A stretch of DNA of 34,107 bases from CAYPZT01 sp964415435 (GTDB lineage Bacteria; Patescibacteriota; Microgenomatia; UBA1406; GWC2-37-13). The stretch covers positions 1-34,107 of the forward strand of contig CAYPZT010000009.1 in the NCBI GenBank assembly GCA_964415435.1, written 5' to 3'. The number at the start of each line of letters is the position of its first letter. Positions within the stretch are counted from its first letter, which is position 1. A program made the translations under genes and the position numbers. The notes beneath the pieces are model-generated. The model saw nothing but the letters and a program-made list of their open reading frames with translations. It did not search any database and was not told the origin of the DNA. Positions 1 to 7,773 of this stretch are shown piece by piece.

Positions 1-1
1 A

Positions 2-235
2 ATCGTACTTTTTACTATAAATAATAGAGATATAACCCTTCTCAACCTTCTGGTCTTTCTTGTCATCATGTGGGCGATTGGAATATTACCCAGACCGTTC
101 AGGGAGATAATCGGCGCTGTGTTTTTTATCTGGATACTGGCACTCCTTGGATTTATAGGTATTGCAGGACTTCCTAATATTCTTCTCATAGCCGTCATTG
201 TCGGCATCGTGATCTACCTTCTTGGCGGGTTCTAA
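2..235 (+). CDS. Small multi-span membrane protein, probably cut at its 5' end
   Basis: An open frame runs from the window edge to a TAA at 233-235 and encodes 77 very hydrophobic residues. I see about three membrane segments (roughly residues 13-30, 37-55 and 58-75), with a short charged turn (PRPFRE) between the first two. The only in-frame ATG, at 68, falls inside the first hydrophobic stretch, so the real start probably lies left of the window. I do not recognise a family; the spacing of helices resembles short DUF-type membrane proteins, but no catalytic residues are visible. The -35 region of the next gene lies in its last codons. Confidence 0.5.
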   Translation: MVLFTINNRDITLLNLLVFLVIMWAIGILPRPFREIIGAVFFIWILALLGFIGIAGLPNILLIAVIVGIVIYLLGGF

Positions 236-249
236 CGCTTTGTTATAAT
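222..249 (+). promoter_or_regulatory. Promoter of the hydrolase gene, predicted leaderless
   Basis: A perfect TATAAT lies at 244-249 and a TTGGCG -35-like element at 222-227 (16 nt spacer). The -10 ends 6 nt before the ATG at 256, so transcription should start at or within a base or two of the start codon. No Shine-Dalgarno sequence is present. Confidence 0.6.
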
Positions 250-255
250 CGTACT

Positions 256-873
256 ATGCAGTTCGTTATCTTTCACGGAACATTCGGAAGCAGTAACGGG
301 AACTGGTTCCAGTCTGTTAAAAAAGAGCTCGAAGAGTTGGGGCATGAGGTATTGGTTCCTCAATTTCCTGTCGAGGACTGGCATGCCTTTACTAAAGCAG
401 GACCGCAGACAAAACCTCAAAAGCAGAATCTTCAGAACTGGCTTAAAACGTTTGAGGAACGCATACTGCCTAAATTAAAAAAGGACAAAATGATATGTTT
501 TATCGGCCACTCTCTTGGACCACTTTTTATACTCCACGTTTTAGAAAGATATAATCTTCAGCTGCACTCAGCTATATTCGTTAGTCCATTTCTTAAAAAT
601 TCTTCATCAATGTGGCAGTTTGAACTTATCAATGGGGACTATTACAAATCAGACTTTGATTTTAATAAACTGAGGAAGCTTATTCCAAAATCGTATGTTT
701 TGTATGGTGAAAGCGATCCGTATGTCGAAAAAAAATACCTAGTGGATTTTGCAGATAAGCTGGGAAGCAAAAAAATTGTAGTAAAAAAAGGAGGACATCT
801 AAACGCGGAATTCGGCTTCACGGAATTCCCACTGCTTGTCGATATCTGCAGAACAGAAGTTATTGACCACTAA
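256..873 (+). CDS. RBBP9/YdeN-type serine hydrolase (alpha/beta fold)
   Basis: A 205-residue alpha/beta hydrolase of the short RBBP9/YdeN class (Pfam Ser_hydrolase type), predicted cytoplasmic. The N-terminal strand leads into HGTFGSSNGNW (oxyanion region, residues 7-17). The nucleophile elbow is GHSLG with Ser86, the acid is probably Asp154 in GESDPYV, and the base His181 in GGHLN, all in the expected order. The family cleaves small esters or amides, but its natural substrates are mostly unknown, so no substrate is assigned. The ATG at 256 is preceded by a TATAAT at leaderless distance, which supports this start. The 3' end overlaps the convergent pgi gene by 14 bp, so neither gene has its own terminator there. 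Confidence 0.85.
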   Translation: MQFVIFHGTFGSSNGNWFQSVKKELEELGHEVLVPQFPVEDWHAFTKAGPQTKPQKQNLQNWLKTFEERILPKLKKDKMICFIGHSLGPLFILHVLERYNLQLHSAIFVSPFLKNSSSMWQFELINGDYYKSDFDFNKLRKLIPKSYVLYGESDPYVEKKYLVDFADKLGSKKIVVKKGGHLNAEFGFTEFPLLVDICRTEVIDH

Positions 874-2128
874 GAATTTTCTTCATCTCTATCTTATAGA
901 GCTCAACGTGCGGCTGATCAAATGTATTAATTCTTAAGAGTTTTCCAAGGAACATCATCTCGATCATTTTAAACTGCATAAAGGCGCCAAGCTCTGCGGC
1001 CGATATCTCCTCAAGAACAATCTCAGTAAAAGGCATATCCTCGTTACTATAAGAAATCTTTACTCCCTGTTCTATCGCATCCATGATATAGGTAGCCGGC
1101 TTCCCCTCAATATGGTGCACAAGCCCCTCGAAAACCATATTTGTTGGTACGGCAATATCATCTGCTGTTTTCTCTGCTCGTACGAATGTGGTCATTTTAT
1201 CCTTCGGTCCACCGTAGTATAACTGTGCAACTGAGTGAAGATCGGTCGAACCGATAGAGACCATGGGGGTTATGCCTTTTCCCTCTTTGCCAATGCTTTC
1301 GCCCATGAGTTGCCGGTACCACTTACCCAAAGACTCGAGCTCACCATGAAAAAAGAAGTTGTCATTCATTACTTTTCCCTTGGTGTGCTGAAGATAGAGG
1401 ATGGCCGCTGAAGTAATGGATTCATCCATATTATTTCTTGCGGTAAGCGCACCTTTCACGAGTTTATTTATGTCAACTCCAATAAGTGCAAGAGGAAAAA
1501 GTCCAACCGCTGAAAAAACAGAGTACCGTCCACCTACGAGTTTAGGCAGATGAAGAACATGGTACTTCTTTTCGGCGGCCAGCTTCTCAAGCTTGGAGCC
1601 CTCATCGGTCGTGATGACTATACGCTTCTCAATCCCACTAACATTTGCGACCGCGTTTAAAACAATTTCAGCATTGGCAATCGTCTCGGTCGTGCTTCCC
1701 GACTTACTTATTACATTGATCACGATCTCGGCCGCGTCTTTTACATTCTCTTTAAGATAGGAACTAAGTTTGTTGAGAAAAGCAGGATTTGTGGTGTCTG
1801 CAAAAAACATTTTAGGATATCTGTCCTGCTCTACATTATCAAAAAACCCAAAAAGCGCATCATAGATTGCCTTTGTTCCCAGGTTTGATCCACCAATACC
1901 AATATCTACGATATATTTAAGCGCTGGATTTTTAAGTGAAGTCGCGAGTTTATTCACCGTCTGAAGAGCGGCCGTATCGCTTGGAAGATTGACCGATCCT
2001 TCATTTTCTGCGTATCCACCTTTTTGAATGACGTCCATTACATGACTTTTGTAGTCTTTCAAGGTTTCGATGGTTTTGGCAATATCCGCATTTTCTAGTC
2101 GGCACGTGTTTTCGTATATAAATTTCAT
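860..2128 (-). CDS. pgi: Glucose-6-phosphate isomerase
   Basis: Interconverts glucose 6-phosphate and fructose 6-phosphate in the cytoplasm. At 422 residues it belongs to the short form of the family rather than the ~550-residue E. coli type. Visible landmarks are GIGGSNLG (residues 77-84), the sugar-phosphate-binding SKSGSTTET (141-149), VGGRYSVFSAVG (198-209), the QLMGESIGKEG segment carrying the probable catalytic Glu277, and STDLHS with the probable ring-opening His298. It lies 21 bp downstream of manA on the same strand, and the two probably share a transcript feeding fructose 6-phosphate and mannose 6-phosphate metabolism. I see no convincing promoter of its own in the 21-bp gap. Confidence 0.95.
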   Translation of the reverse strand: MKFIYENTCRLENADIAKTIETLKDYKSHVMDVIQKGGYAENEGSVNLPSDTAALQTVNKLATSLKNPALKYIVDIGIGGSNLGTKAIYDALFGFFDNVEQDRYPKMFFADTTNPAFLNKLSSYLKENVKDAAEIVINVISKSGSTTETIANAEIVLNAVANVSGIEKRIVITTDEGSKLEKLAAEKKYHVLHLPKLVGGRYSVFSAVGLFPLALIGVDINKLVKGALTARNNMDESITSAAILYLQHTKGKVMNDNFFFHGELESLGKWYRQLMGESIGKEGKGITPMVSIGSTDLHSVAQLYYGGPKDKMTTFVRAEKTADDIAVPTNMVFEGLVHHIEGKPATYIMDAIEQGVKISYSNEDMPFTEIVLEEISAAELGAFMQFKMIEMMFLGKLLRINTFDQPHVELYKIEMKKILSGQ

Positions 2129-2149
2129 AATAAGAATAGCTCTGGACTA

Positions 2150-3280
2150 TCAACTAATATATGTTTTTAATAGTACAGAATTTTTTTCGAGAGGGCTAAG
2201 AATCACGGTCCCTGTACTTTTAGGTACGAAGCAGGAATGGCCCCGAGTAAGGACGACGGAGCCTTCTTGAGATGCGACTTTCACCTTCCCTTGACGGAGG
2301 AAGAGATGATTAAATGATTTGTCAACAGACATATCTTCAGGTGAATCGAGCGTTAATGTGTCCAGTGAGTAATAACGAGTCGAGAGGAGGCGGTCACCCT
2401 GTTGCTTTTTATGCAGATACGAATAGGCGTTGTGCTCAGGTGTAGTATCGAGATACTTAAAATAATCCTCAATGTTGAGTGGACGTATGGATCCATCACT
2501 TTTTAATTTTCCCTGATCGAATGCTCGTATCGTTGAGACAGGATCCATAACGTCGCGTTGGACTTCGTACACGACGTTTCCTAAAGGAGCCGCACGTGTA
2601 TTCTCTTCCCATGAGTGGTGTATCGCTCCCATCGAAAGATCTATGAGTGTATTCGGTTCAACTTCATAACGATTAACATAGTTCCAGGGGTTCATCTCAA
2701 GAATATATTTTCTGGCTGTTTTTTCAGCCTCTTCTCGCGTGATGAGGTTCTGCCTGACTCGTGCGCTCAAATCAGTCATGAAACCATTGATTTCGATGCA
2801 TACCTGTTTATACGTTTCAATATCTACGCCAGGTTTAACTCCTAAGGTGACATAGCCCTTCTCAAGGAAATACCATGATTCAGGTTTCGCTTTCCATTTC
2901 TCATCCTCTTTTTCAGGAGGTACATGAAGCTGAAATGAGTTTCCCGCCGCTTGGTTGATCTTTATAAGAAGCGGCATTTGCTCTTCTAATTCATCCTGAA
3001 GCGTTACGTAATCAACACCATCCTTGAGAGGGAAAAGATCGGTGAGTATGTCTGATTTGTCCGCAAATCCTATTTCCGGAACAAACCTGGGATCTGAAGA
3101 ATCGTTAACAGCAAGGGCGAGTTTTGACTTGCCAAACAGTTCGTAGCTCTGACCTATTTTTTTCTCTTGTATAGCGGAACGTGAACTCCAGTTTTTCAAA
3201 GTAAGTATGTAGGTGCCTCCCCAGGTAGGCTGCTCAATAAGCTTGGGGATAACAAGATATGGTTTCTTCTGTAGCGCCAT
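2150..3280 (-). CDS. manA: Mannose-6-phosphate isomerase, class I (type I PMI)
   Basis: Zinc enzyme converting mannose 6-phosphate to fructose 6-phosphate, which links glycolysis to mannose-containing surface glycans. From the ATG at 3278-3280 the protein has 376 residues. It shows the N-terminal PTWGG signature (18-22), a QLHVPPE metal-site segment (117-123), KPESWYFLE (132-140), a second metal-site region GAIHHSWEEN (218-227) and the following GNVVYEVQR strand. An upstream GTG at 3346 would add 22 residues, but it would run through the -10 box of this gene and into the divergent ubiA-like gene, so I prefer the ATG. Pgi follows after 21 bp. Confidence 0.88.
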   Translation of the reverse strand: MALQKKPYLVIPKLIEQPTWGGTYILTLKNWSSRSAIQEKKIGQSYELFGKSKLALAVNDSSDPRFVPEIGFADKSDILTDLFPLKDGVDYVTLQDELEEQMPLLIKINQAAGNSFQLHVPPEKEDEKWKAKPESWYFLEKGYVTLGVKPGVDIETYKQVCIEINGFMTDLSARVRQNLITREEAEKTARKYILEMNPWNYVNRYEVEPNTLIDLSMGAIHHSWEENTRAAPLGNVVYEVQRDVMDPVSTIRAFDQGKLKSDGSIRPLNIEDYFKYLDTTPEHNAYSYLHKKQQGDRLLSTRYYSLDTLTLDSPEDMSVDKSFNHLFLRQGKVKVASQEGSVVLTRGHSCFVPKSTGTVILSPLEKNSVLLKTYIS

Positions 3281-3287
3281 ACAATAG

Positions 3288-3293
3288 ATTAAA
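3288..3293 (-). promoter_or_regulatory. -10 box of manA-pgi, predicted leaderless
   Basis: Reading the minus strand, TTTAAT ends 7 nt before the manA ATG. There is no ribosome-binding site. The match to TATAAT is 5 of 6 and no clear -35 is seen, so support comes mainly from the same spacing at other genes of the window. Confidence 0.4.
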
Positions 3294-3323
3294 CGTAAGA
3301 TACTATCATAAAATAAAATGCTG

Positions 3324-3329
3324 TATAAT
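3324..3329 (+). promoter_or_regulatory. -10 box of the UbiA-family gene
   Basis: A perfect TATAAT sits 10 nt before the ATG at 3340. It overlaps the alternative ATG at 3328, which argues that translation begins at 3340. Confidence 0.55.
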
Positions 3330-3339
3330 GCAATATCAA

Positions 3340-4260
3340 ATGACACGCAAAAAAATCTTCACGCTCCTGCGGGCAATGCGGATTAATCAGTGGGTTAAGA
3401 ATCTTGTTATTTTTACGGGTATTGTTTTTTCCGGAAAGCTTTTTGACAGTTCTCTTTGGTGGCCTTCTTTCTACGCTTTTATAATATTTTGTCTTTTATC
3501 GTCGACCTCGTACATATTAAATGACATAATCGACTACCCTTACGACAAGAAGCACCCTTACAAAAAAAACCGCCCCATTGCAGCTGGAGAAATAAGCATT
3601 CCAGAGGCAACTTTCATCGTGTTTATATTCACTCTCATATCACTTGTCGTTTCGCTCCTTTTTTCAATCCCGTTCTTTCTTCTCTGTCTTATTTTTATTC
3701 TTCTGCACTTCTTCTACTCGGTGCAACTGAAAAAGCATCCGCTTATTGATATCTTTACTATCTCGTTTTCGTTTATGATCCGAACCTTTGCGGGAGAGGT
3801 GGTGACGGGGTACCATATTCCAATCTGGTTACTCCTCACAATATTCTTCGTGTCGCTTTTTATGGCAACTGTAAAACGTCATGCGGAACTGGTTTCCCAA
3901 GGAAAAGACACTCGAGAGTCACTCCGCTCTTACAAGGAACATCTGCTTGATTTTCTTACGACGACATTCGCCACGATCACCATTATCGCCTACTCGTTTT
4001 ACACGTACTTTGAGAAGCTGCCTACAACTCAGAATATCTTCACGGAGTTTTTCTCTAAGCTGTATCCAAACTTCGAGGCGCGAAAACTAATGATGATAAC
4101 AATCCCACTTGTTGTGTATGGGGTTGCCCGGTATGCACAGCTTTTGTATGAAAGGGAGCAGGGGGAAAGGCCCGAGAAGATTATTACAACAGATAGGCCC
4201 CTGATCTTTACAATGGTTCTTTGGGCTATCATAACGATCTCTCTTATTTACGTATTTTAA
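3340..4260 (+). CDS. UbiA-family transferase, decaprenyl-phosphate phosphoribosyltransferase-like
   Basis: An integral membrane enzyme of about 306 residues in the UbiA superfamily. The Asp-rich motif is NDIIDYPYDKKHPYKKNRP (residues 61-79), followed by IAAGEIS. The K-x-HP-x-K-x-NRP form is typical of the branch that includes mycobacterial DPPR synthase Rv3806c, which transfers phosphoribosyl from PRPP to a polyprenyl phosphate. Seven to nine membrane helices alternate with short loops, and a second conserved region LIDIFTISFSFMIRTFAGE follows the fourth helix. The likely role is making a polyprenyl-linked pentose donor for cell-surface glycan; a lipid prenyltransferase role cannot be excluded. 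The start at 3340 is chosen over 3328 because the -10 box overlaps the latter. It is divergent from manA, with 59 bp between them. Confidence 0.75.
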   Translation: MTRKKIFTLLRAMRINQWVKNLVIFTGIVFSGKLFDSSLWWPSFYAFIIFCLLSSTSYILNDIIDYPYDKKHPYKKNRPIAAGEISIPEATFIVFIFTLISLVVSLLFSIPFFLLCLIFILLHFFYSVQLKKHPLIDIFTISFSFMIRTFAGEVVTGYHIPIWLLLTIFFVSLFMATVKRHAELVSQGKDTRESLRSYKEHLLDFLTTTFATITIIAYSFYTYFEKLPTTQNIFTEFFSKLYPNFEARKLMMITIPLVVYGVARYAQLLYEREQGERPEKIITTDRPLIFTMVLWAIITISLIYVF

Positions 4261-4310
4261 TTGTGGCATATATGCGTTTGTCTATTACTGATTTATGACG
4301 TACGATCTAC

Positions 4311-4316
4311 TATAAT
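4311..4316 (+). promoter_or_regulatory. -10 box of recA
   Basis: Perfect TATAAT, 30 nt upstream of the recA ATG, giving a predicted 5' UTR of about 24 nt. I see no good -35 and no recognisable LexA box; the short palindrome CGTACG upstream is not enough to call an operator. Confidence 0.45.
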
Positions 4317-4346
4317 AGTGCCGTTATTATTAACTAAATAAAATGT

Positions 4347-5375
4347 ATGGCAGATAAAACGCACGGTCACCACGAGAACGGTCAAGCAAAATTAAGTCCC
4401 AAGAAAGAGGCGGTTGCACTTGCGATCGAGCAGATCCAAAGACAGTTTGGACGAGGATCTATTATGCGTTTCGGTGAAGGACCTGCTGCCAAAGTAGATG
4501 TTTTGAAAACAGGAATTCTTGCCCTCGACACCGCACTTGGTGTAGGTGGTATTCCTAAAGGTCGTATTGTTGAAATTTTTGGACCAGAAGCATCCGGCAA
4601 AACAACCATTTCTTTAACCCTCATTGCCGAAACTCAAAAATCAGGCGGAGTAGCGGCCTTCATCGACGCCGAACACGCACTTGATCCGGCATGGGCACAA
4701 ATACTGGGAGTAAAGCTCGACGATCTGCTTATCTCTCAGCCAGATACGGGAGAGCAGGCTCTTGAGATAGCAGAAGCACTTATTCGTTCGGGTGGTGTAG
4801 ATCTGGTCGTTATAGACTCAGTTGCTGCACTGGTACCAAGAGCAGAGATTGAAGGGGAGATGGGTGATTCTCAGATGGGTCTTCAGGCCCGACTCATGTC
4901 ACAAGCTCTTCGAAAGTTAACGGGTGTTGTTGCCAAATCCAAGACAACGATTCTGTTTACCAATCAGTTACGACTCAAAATCGGTATTATGTTTGGCAAT
5001 CCGGAAACAACCCCAGGAGGTCTTGCCCTCAAGTTTTACTCCTCGGTGCGTATGGACGTTCGCAAGATCGAAACACTCAAAAAGAACAATATGGTCGTTG
5101 GTGCTCGTGTGAGGGTAAAGATTGTAAAAAACAAAGTATCACCTCCTTTTAGGGAAGCGGAGATTGTAATTAATGCCGGTGGTATTGATAAAGAGGAGGG
5201 ATTAGTTGATGCTGCCATCACAGCCGGTGTCTTTACTAAAAGCGGAGCATTCATCAAAATGGGGGATAAAATGCTTGGACAGGGTAGGGACGCCGTGAAG
5301 GAGGCTCTTATTGCCAACACGAAGTTAAGAGAACAGGTGCAGAGGGAGATACTTGAAAAATTAAAGCCCCACTGA
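4347..5375 (+). CDS. recA: Recombinase RecA
   Basis: The ATP-dependent strand-exchange protein of homologous recombination, 342 residues, close to the usual length. Walker A is GPEASGKT (79-86), Walker B VDLVVIDS (151-158), and the DNA-binding loop region contains [10 protein letters not shown] (216-225). NQLRLKIG (206-213) matches the core signature except for conservative changes. The N-terminal tail is Gly/His-rich before the first helix. A second ATG at 4343 is out of frame. RecX follows 46 bp downstream on the same strand. The intervening DNA folds into a hairpin and lacks a T-tract, so partial read-through into recX is plausible. Confidence 0.97.
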   Translation: MADKTHGHHENGQAKLSPKKEAVALAIEQIQRQFGRGSIMRFGEGPAAKVDVLKTGILALDTALGVGGIPKGRIVEIFGPEASGKTTISLTLIAETQKSGGVAAFIDAEHALDPAWAQILGVKLDDLLISQPDTGEQALEIAEALIRSGGVDLVVIDSVAALVPRAEIEGEMGDSQMGLQARLMSQALRKLTGVVAKSKTTILFTNQLRLKIGIMFGNPETTPGGLALKFYSSVRMDVRKIETLKKNNMVVGARVRVKIVKNKVSPPFREAEIVINAGGIDKEEGLVDAAITAGVFTKSGAFIKMGDKMLGQGRDAVKEALIANTKLREQVQREILEKLKPH

Positions 5376-5376
5376 G

Positions 5377-5418
5377 CGTTAGGGATAGGTCTAGCCGTCT
5401 GTTAACAGGCTCCTAACG
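5377..5418 (+). other. Hairpin between recA and recX
   Basis: Inverted repeat with arms CGTTAGG (5377-5383) and CCTAACG (5412-5418), plus an inner stem AGCC (5393-5396) / GGCT (5408-5411). An asymmetric 9-nt bulge separates the two stems on the 5' side. It begins 2 nt after the recA stop and ends 3 nt before the recX ATG. There is no following U-run, so it looks more like a control on recX read-through or initiation than a terminator. Confidence 0.5.
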
Positions 5419-5421
5419 ATT

Positions 5422-5895
5422 ATGGATGACATCCGAGGTTTATTGAACTACGCGTATTTTTATCTAAAATTCCGTCCCCGGTCCGAACATGAGGTCACGG
5501 CCTATCTTCTTAAGAAAATAAAGACCAGGCATTGGTCTCAAGATCATGTTGCCCAAGCAATTCAAAGACTTAAGGACGAGGGACTGGTAAATGATGAAGT
5601 ATTTGTGTCATGGTTTGTAGAGCAGAGAAACAGAAGCAAACCAAAAAGTGCCTACGTATTGCGAGGTGAGTTAGCAAGATTTGGGATAGCGAAGTCTGTC
5701 ACCGATGCATACTTTGAACTGCACATTCCAGATGAAGATAAACTTGCGGCAGAGGCACTTCGCACCAAATGGAGAAGATTTGCCGGTCTGACATACACGG
5801 AACAGGTAAAAAAAGCAGCCTCATTCCTGGCCAGACGGGGCTTTTCCTATGAGATCAGCAAAAAGGCGATTGAAAAAATGAGAGAAAAAGAGTAA
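5422..5895 (+). CDS. recX: Regulatory protein RecX
   Basis: A 157-residue RecX-family protein, which in characterised bacteria binds RecA filaments and caps or modulates them. The three-helix repeats are recognisable: a first repeat with RPRSEHEVTAYLLKK, a second ending in LKDEGLVNDEVFVSWFVEQR (a hallmark of the family), then SAYVLRGELARFGI, and a final ARRGFSYEISKKAIEK. It lies directly behind recA, the commonest context of the family. No Shine-Dalgarno sequence precedes the ATG; instead a hairpin ends 3 nt upstream, which could lower its expression relative to recA. Confidence 0.9.
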   Translation: MDDIRGLLNYAYFYLKFRPRSEHEVTAYLLKKIKTRHWSQDHVAQAIQRLKDEGLVNDEVFVSWFVEQRNRSKPKSAYVLRGELARFGIAKSVTDAYFELHIPDEDKLAAEALRTKWRRFAGLTYTEQVKKAASFLARRGFSYEISKKAIEKMREKE

Positions 5896-5910
5896 AATTG
5901 ACCTTATTAA

Positions 5911-5934
5911 AAATTGCTTGAAGAAGAGCAATTT
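5911..5934 (+). terminator. AT-rich hairpin after recX (weak terminator candidate)
   Basis: Perfect 8-bp inverted repeat AAATTGCT / AGCAATTT with an 8-nt loop, starting 15 nt after the recX stop. It is AT-rich and lacks a T-tract, so termination would be weak; it may instead stabilise the recA-recX mRNA 3' end. Confidence 0.35.
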
Positions 5935-5962
5935 GATAGAACTCAAAATTCATATTTTTAGA

Positions 5963-6034
5963 ATGATGGACTATTCACTTACACATGCATCGCTTAGTGA
6001 CTCCACGCGCTCCTCTTCAGGCTTCGGTGTTTAA
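5963..6034 (+). CDS. Possible 23-residue upstream ORF in frame with rny
   Basis: ATG ATG GAC... to TAA at 6032-6034 gives a 23-codon Ser-rich peptide that fills the gap before rny. It is in the same frame as rny, separated from the rny ATG by its stop plus one codon (TAT). It could couple translation by termination and re-initiation, or be chance. It is not hydrophobic, so it is not a lost membrane anchor. Confidence 0.25.
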   Translation: MMDYSLTHASLSDSTRSSSGFGV

Positions 6035-6037
6035 TAT

Positions 6038-7495
6038 ATGCTTCAAAAAATATTTAAGCGGTTTGGGGTTAACAAAAAGCAGTTAGAAGAAGAATTAGAA
6101 AAAGCCCGTCAATCCGCAAAGGAAATCGTTCTTCGTGCTAATGAAGACGCGCTTCGCGTCAAGCAGGAGGCTGAGCGTGAGGCTCGTCAGGCAGTCACTG
6201 AAAGTTTGGAAATAGAAAAGAGACTTGCTCGTCGTGAGGATCAGCTCAAGGAGCAGGAATCTCGTATTGGCCGTGAAAAAGGATCTATAGAACAGGAAAG
6301 AAGGAAAATAGAGTCCTTGAGAAAAGAATATGAAGAAAAACGGGAATCGATTCTGGTCAAGCTTGAGAAGGTCGCCAGCCTTTCCAAGGACCAAGCGCGC
6401 GAACTCATCCTGAACGGGTGGGAGGAAAAACTGAAGGCGGATGTCGCAAAACGCATTACGCAGTCAGAAGAGGAACTGAAGAGAACTTTAGAGGAAAAAG
6501 CAAAAGATATGCTCGTCGACTCGATGAGATATGGTGCAACCGACTACGTCACAGAGTTTACACTTTCAGTCGTTAATCTGCCAAGCGAAGACTTTAAAGG
6601 AAGAATCATCGGAAAGGATGGCCGCAATATTCGTGCCTTTGAAATAGCAACCGGTGTCGACGTAGATCTGGAGGAAGAAGGAGTGATACGACTCTCTTCA
6701 TTTGATGCAGTGAGGCGGGAGGTAGCCAGACTCTCACTAGAGAGACTCATAAAGGACGGCCGCATCCAGCCTGAGCGAATCGAAGAGATTGTAAAAAAGA
6801 CACGGGAGGAAGTAGATAAGATGATCTTTAAGGCGGGTGAGGAACTTGCTCATAAAGTAGGAATCTTCAATCTGCCGCCTGAGGTAACAGGGATGCTTGG
6901 TAAGTTTAAATACCGTTACTCCTATGGACAGAACATGATTCTTCATACGCTCGAGGAAACGCGCATCGGTATAGCTTTGGCGCACGAGCTGAAGGCTGAT
7001 GTGACCGCAGTTAAACTAGGATGTCTGCTTCATGACATCGGAAAAGTTATAACAGACAAGGAAGGGTCTCATGTTGACCTCGGTGTAGAGTTTCTTAAAA
7101 AACACAGATTCCCACAGAAGGTTGTTGACTGTGTGGCTGCCCATCATGAAGATATCCCGTTCCCTTCAGTCGAGGCTGTTATCGTGTACATAGCGGATGC
7201 GGTATCCGGAGGAAGACCAGGTGCCCGTCATGAGGACTTCCAGGAATATCTGAAAAGAATCAAAACGATTGAAGATGTTGCGAAAACAAAAAAAGGAGTG
7301 CGCGATGCATATGCGCTTCAGGCAGGCCGTGAACTTCGGGTGGTCGTTCGCCCTGAAGAGATAAGTGACGAGGAGGCGAAGGTGCTGGCGGCAAAAATCA
7401 GGGAGGAGCTTGAGAAAAAGTTCGAAGTATTCCCCGGACAAATAAAGACCACCATAATTCGCGAATATCGAGCGGAATCGACAACGCAGATATAA
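6038..7495 (+). CDS. rny: Ribonuclease Y, apparently without its membrane anchor
   Basis: Endoribonuclease that starts mRNA decay. The 485 residues contain a long charged coiled coil (about 14-160), a KH domain with GKDGRN (192-197), and an HD domain with LLHDIGK (His332-Asp333), AAHHED (368-372) and Asp387 as further metal-site candidates. B. subtilis RNase Y is about 520 residues and begins with a transmembrane helix. Here the protein begins MLQKIFKRFGVNKKQLEEE, has no hydrophobic segment, and an in-frame TAA two codons upstream blocks extension. The enzyme is therefore either cytosolic or held at the membrane by the basic amphipathic N-terminus. No Shine-Dalgarno sequence is visible. Confidence 0.93.
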   Translation: MLQKIFKRFGVNKKQLEEELEKARQSAKEIVLRANEDALRVKQEAEREARQAVTESLEIEKRLARREDQLKEQESRIGREKGSIEQERRKIESLRKEYEEKRESILVKLEKVASLSKDQARELILNGWEEKLKADVAKRITQSEEELKRTLEEKAKDMLVDSMRYGATDYVTEFTLSVVNLPSEDFKGRIIGKDGRNIRAFEIATGVDVDLEEEGVIRLSSFDAVRREVARLSLERLIKDGRIQPERIEEIVKKTREEVDKMIFKAGEELAHKVGIFNLPPEVTGMLGKFKYRYSYGQNMILHTLEETRIGIALAHELKADVTAVKLGCLLHDIGKVITDKEGSHVDLGVEFLKKHRFPQKVVDCVAAHHEDIPFPSVEAVIVYIADAVSGGRPGARHEDFQEYLKRIKTIEDVAKTKKGVRDAYALQAGRELRVVVRPEEISDEEAKVLAAKIREELEKKFEVFPGQIKTTIIREYRAESTTQI

Positions 7496-7599
7496 AAAAA
7501 GCGGAAAAAAATAGGATAAAAATAATGCCCATTAAAACGCATTGTCACAAGGCTTTAAATCTGATATAGATTGTTACAATAAGATCTTCTAAATACAGA

Positions 7600-7628
7600 T
7601 TGACAAGACGCCCAAAACCCCCTATTCT
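7600..7628 (+). promoter_or_regulatory. Consensus sigma-70-type promoter of the HU gene
   Basis: TTGACA (7600-7605), a 17-nt spacer and TATTCT (7623-7628). This is the best promoter in the window and predicts a start near 7635, hence a leader of about 139 nt before the HU start codon. Confidence 0.7.
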
Positions 7629-7715
7629 GATAGTGTATTTTTAAAAAAGGAAAGACGCTAAAAAAGCCTAAAAAACTTTGCTTTACCCTCGAATTAATCA
7701 GGTTGAAGGAAGAAA

Positions 7716-7742
7716 ATGGCAGATAAACCGTCACTTTTTTAG
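7716..7742 (+). CDS. Possible 8-residue leader peptide upstream of HU
   Basis: ATG at 7716 opens an 8-codon frame (MADKPSLF) ending in TAG at 7740-7742. It is preceded by GAAGGA at 7705-7710 with 5 nt spacing, one of few SD-like sequences in the window. It lies inside the HU leader, 31 nt before the HU ATG. The peptide shows no obvious stalling motif. Confidence 0.3.
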   Translation: MADKPSLF

Positions 7743-7773
7743 AGAATTTGTAGAGAAAGGGGGTGAAGAATAC

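Noticed and set aside
5396..5410. CTGTTAACAG palindrome in the recA-recX gap as an SOS box
   Set aside because: It sits after recA rather than before it, is short, and forms the loop of a larger hairpin; no second copy precedes recA and no LexA gene is in the window.
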